From assembly GCA_015660865.1 (NCBI GenBank), contig JACTUA010000001.1:326304-390303 (forward strand): a DNA stretch of 64,000 bases, in the 5' to 3' direction. Numbering within the stretch: position 1 is the first letter of the stretch; every line of letters begins with the position of its first letter. Source of the stretch: Methanomicrobiales archaeon (GTDB lineage: Archaea; Halobacteriota; Methanomicrobia; Methanomicrobiales; JACTUA01). The notes below the pieces were generated by a model. It ran no database searches. It saw nothing but the letters and a program-made list of their open reading frames with translations, and was not told where the DNA came from. This document shows positions 62,340 through 64,000 of the stretch, one piece after another. A program made the translations under genes and the position numbers.

Positions 62340-62507
62340 AACGGGGGGAGGGAATACGGAGGACCCGCCCCCCGTTCTTCGTTAGTTCTGGGCCCCGTCC
62401 CCGGATCAGCAGCTGTGTTCGGCCCCTTGATCGGCTGGCCTGGCCTTCGGCCTGCATCGCCGGCCCAGGCCCTGGGGCGGGGCGGTCCTCGAGCGGGCAA
62501 CGACTTA
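62340..62507 (+). repeat. R1 tail, R1 copy F and fourth uvrB-end remnant
   Basis: An R1 tail (GAATACGGAGGACCCGCCCC, within 62340-62375) is followed about 42 bases later by a shortened copy starting GTTCGGCCCC at 62417, with GGCCTTCGGCCTGCATCGCC and GCCCAGGCCCTGGGGCGGGG. At 62485 it joins CCTCGAGCGGGCAACGACTT, which matches the uvrB-end remnant at 59339-59352 (LERAT in frame). Confidence 0.72.
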
Positions 62508-62509
62508 GA

Positions 62510-62676
62510 TACCCGAAAGCCTTCCCAAAGATACATAATCCTGCGCCGTAGGTATTCGAGAGGAGAAGCCTGATCATATCGATCCCTACCCGCAACGCCA
62601 GGTACCTGCTCACCTGCTCCATCCTGCCAGGATCAAGGCACGCCACGAGGGAAAGAAATTGTCCCTCCTCATGCAA
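62510..62676 (-). pseudogene. Gene fragment ended by R1 copy F
   Basis: From ATG 62676 about 56 codons have normal coding character (HEEGQFLSLVACLDPGRMEQ, RVGIDMIRLLLSNTYGAGL). The frame then runs into the reverse complement of the R1 repeat as low-complexity Pro/Gly/Arg before ending at 62284. It looks like the 5' part of a gene whose 3' part was lost at the repeat junction. No family is recognised. Confidence 0.4.
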
Positions 62677-62881
62677 AACAATGTAATCCTGAAATTATAA
62701 TGTATCACGCTGGTAGATACCCATCATGTTAATCCGTTGGCAGATTTACTTTTAACTTATCAAAAATATTATTATCTTATAAATCGTTGTTATAAAGGTA
62801 AAAAATCACTACTTTTTACGGTCTTTTTGGCAAAGAAGACCATACAGAACAAGGAAAAATTTAAATTGTGAGGGATAAGAG
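62677..62881. other. Intergenic region, end of the accessory region
   Basis: AT-rich sequence with no gene. A plus-strand AAATTTAAATTG (62857-62868) is a likely TATA region and GTGAGG a Shine-Dalgarno site for the gene at 62882. Confidence 0.45.
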
Positions 62882-64000
62882 ATGGTCGTTGAGAATCTTG
62901 ACAAGATATTCAAACCAAAAAGTATAGCAGTCATTGGGGCAAGTGAAAAAGCTGGATCTATTGGTTACAGAGTTTTTAAAAATCTTATTGGTACAGGGTA
63001 CGAAGGTGTGGTATACCCGGTTAATCCCAATAGAGAGAGTGTACAGGGTGTTCAAGCTTATCCAACAATAAATGATGTACCTAAGATAGTCGATCTGGCT
63101 ATTATAATCACACCAGCAAAAACTGTTCCAGATATCTTGGAGCAATGTGGAAAAAGAGGTATAAAAGGAGTTTTAATCATTTCGGCAGGGTTTAAGGAAA
63201 CAGGACCGGACGGAGCATCTCTTGAACAACAATTATCTGAAATAAACAAGAAGTATAGAATGCGTATCCTTGGACCGAACTGCGTCGGTTTCATAATGCC
63301 TTACCTGAATCTCAATGCAAGCTTCATGGGCTCAACCCCGGATAAAGGGAATATTGCCTTGTTTTCACAAAGCGGTGCAATTTGTGGAGCAATTCTGGAT
63401 TGGGCAGCCGCAGCAAAGGTTGGGTTCAGCTCCTTTGTCTCTGTTGGTTCCATGATGGATGTCGATTTTGGGGACCTGATTGATTATTTTGGTCTGGATC
63501 AACACACAAGAAGCCTGGTTCTATACGTCGAATCTATTACCAATGCAAAGAAGTTCATGAGCGCTGCGAGGAGCTTTGCACGGGTAAAACCTGTGATTGT
63601 GATAAAAGCAGGCAGATATAGCGAGGGAGCAAAAGCTGCGGCATCACATACAGGAGCCCTCGCCGGGGAGGATGCAATATACGAAGCCGCTTTTGAAAGA
63701 GCAGGAATAGTGAGGGTTGATGATATCACTGATTTATTCAACTGTGCCTCGATTCTCGCAAAACAACCACGTCCAACCGGGCCAAATATCGCCATTGTTA
63801 CCAATGCCGGTGGACCCGGTGTCCTTGCAACAGATGCTGTTATTGAAAAAGGAGGTAAAATTGCGAAATTATCGGATGAAACAATAGAGAAACTGAATCA
63901 GGTGTTACCTCCCACATGGAGCAAGGCAAACCCTGTAGATATCATCGGGGACGGGGATGAGGTAAGATACCAAAATGTGATGGAAATTTGTTTAAACGAC
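62882..64000 (+). CDS. ADP-forming acyl-CoA synthetase alpha-type protein, cut by the right edge
   Basis: The first 373 residues of a cytosolic protein of the NDP-forming acetate-CoA ligase (Acd/AcdI) family, related to succinyl-CoA synthetase alpha. The CoA-binding Rossmann domain begins IFKPKSIAVIGASEKAGSIG, with VYPVNPN and GPNCVGF. The ligase domain has LFSQSGAICGAILDWA and the phosphorylated His lies in AAASHTGALAG. It makes ATP from acyl-CoA. Whether a beta (ATP-grasp) part is fused cannot be seen. The upstream GTGAGG supports ATG 62882. Confidence 0.88.
   Translation, partial: MVVENLDKIFKPKSIAVIGASEKAGSIGYRVFKNLIGTGYEGVVYPVNPNRESVQGVQAYPTINDVPKIVDLAIIITPAKTVPDILEQCGKRGIKGVLIISAGFKETGPDGASLEQQLSEINKKYRMRILGPNCVGFIMPYLNLNASFMGSTPDKGNIALFSQSGAICGAILDWAAAAKVGFSSFVSVGSMMDVDFGDLIDYFGLDQHTRSLVLYVESITNAKKFMSAARSFARVKPVIVIKAGRYSEGAKAAASHTGALAGEDAIYEAAFERAGIVRVDDITDLFNCASILAKQPRPTGPNIAIVTNAGGPGVLATDAVIEKGGKIAKLSDETIEKLNQVLPPTWSKANPVDIIGDGDEVRYQNVMEICLND

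Noticed and set aside
48909-62881. CRISPR array
   Set aside because: R1 and R2 are long, GC-rich, imperfect and separated by 1-3 kb of genes; no short regular repeat-spacer pattern and no cas genes are seen.
48909-62881. Integrase, transposase or plasmid replication gene for the accessory region
   Set aside because: No tyrosine or serine recombinase signature, DDE transposase or replication initiator was recognised in any frame read; the unknown proteins at 50549 and 60526 show no such catalytic pattern.

Overview
The window is chromosomal DNA from a methanogenic euryarchaeon, most likely of the order Methanomicrobiales (inference). It carries archaeal information-processing genes (TFB, aIF5B, aIF-1A, eS6, eS8, SRP19, Gar1, a RIO2-type kinase), methanogen-type genes (MptE, an NrpR/DUF128 protein, DUF2240, COG1361 S-layer-like exporters) and archaeal TATA boxes that often place the transcript start at or next to the start codon. 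Most of the sequence is GC-rich with C/G-ending codons.

Positions 1-23200 and 23700-48900 are ordinary, densely packed core genome. In order they hold: mptE and a TrkA-N/DHH phosphoesterase; tRNA-Lys; an ABC-2 exporter, one permease of which carries a PrsW-like intramembrane protease domain; a DUF2148 protein, an MBL-fold hydrolase and an Rmd1/YagE protein; aIF-1A with a damaged 5' end; a MacB-like ABC transporter with an S-layer-type partner; tRNA-His, aIF5B and eS6; hypB, eS8 and DUF2240; SRP19 and a PHP phosphatase; gar1 and tfb; tRNA-Ala followed by degenerate copies of its own 3' end; a secreted papain-like peptidase; thiL, DUF460 and rio2; a divergent TtuA/Ncs6-like protein and a twin-RCK potassium channel; a cupin phosphoglucose isomerase; a TrmB regulator; a DUF128 protein; a pyridine nucleotide-disulfide oxidoreductase; a TrkH potassium transporter fused to a DacZ-like diadenylate cyclase domain; and uvrA-uvrC-uvrB.

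From the 3' end of uvrB (48.8 kb) to about 62.7 kb the character changes. AT-rich one- or two-gene modules (membrane proteins, a DUF2130 nuclease-like protein, a PIN-like protein, a transglutaminase-like protein, a degenerate metzincin-like protein, a UDG-family protein and several unknowns) point in either direction. They are separated by very GC-rich, hairpin-forming repeats that all lie in the same orientation. Two repeat families are visible, R1 (about 150 bp) and R2 (about 70 bp). Three junctions also carry copies or remnants of the uvrB 3' end, which encodes the UVR motif. The layout resembles an integron-type cassette array, or a stack of elements inserted at the uvrB 3' end, but no recombinase gene was recognised. 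It is the strongest candidate for an undescribed system here. The last gene, cut by the right edge, is an ADP-forming acyl-CoA synthetase alpha-type protein.

A recurring theme is duplication of gene 3' ends: tRNA-Lys (28-bp tandem copies), tRNA-Ala (copies of the T-arm and acceptor half) and uvrB. The uvrC/uvrB junction also shows an 89-bp separation bounded by 14-bp direct repeats.
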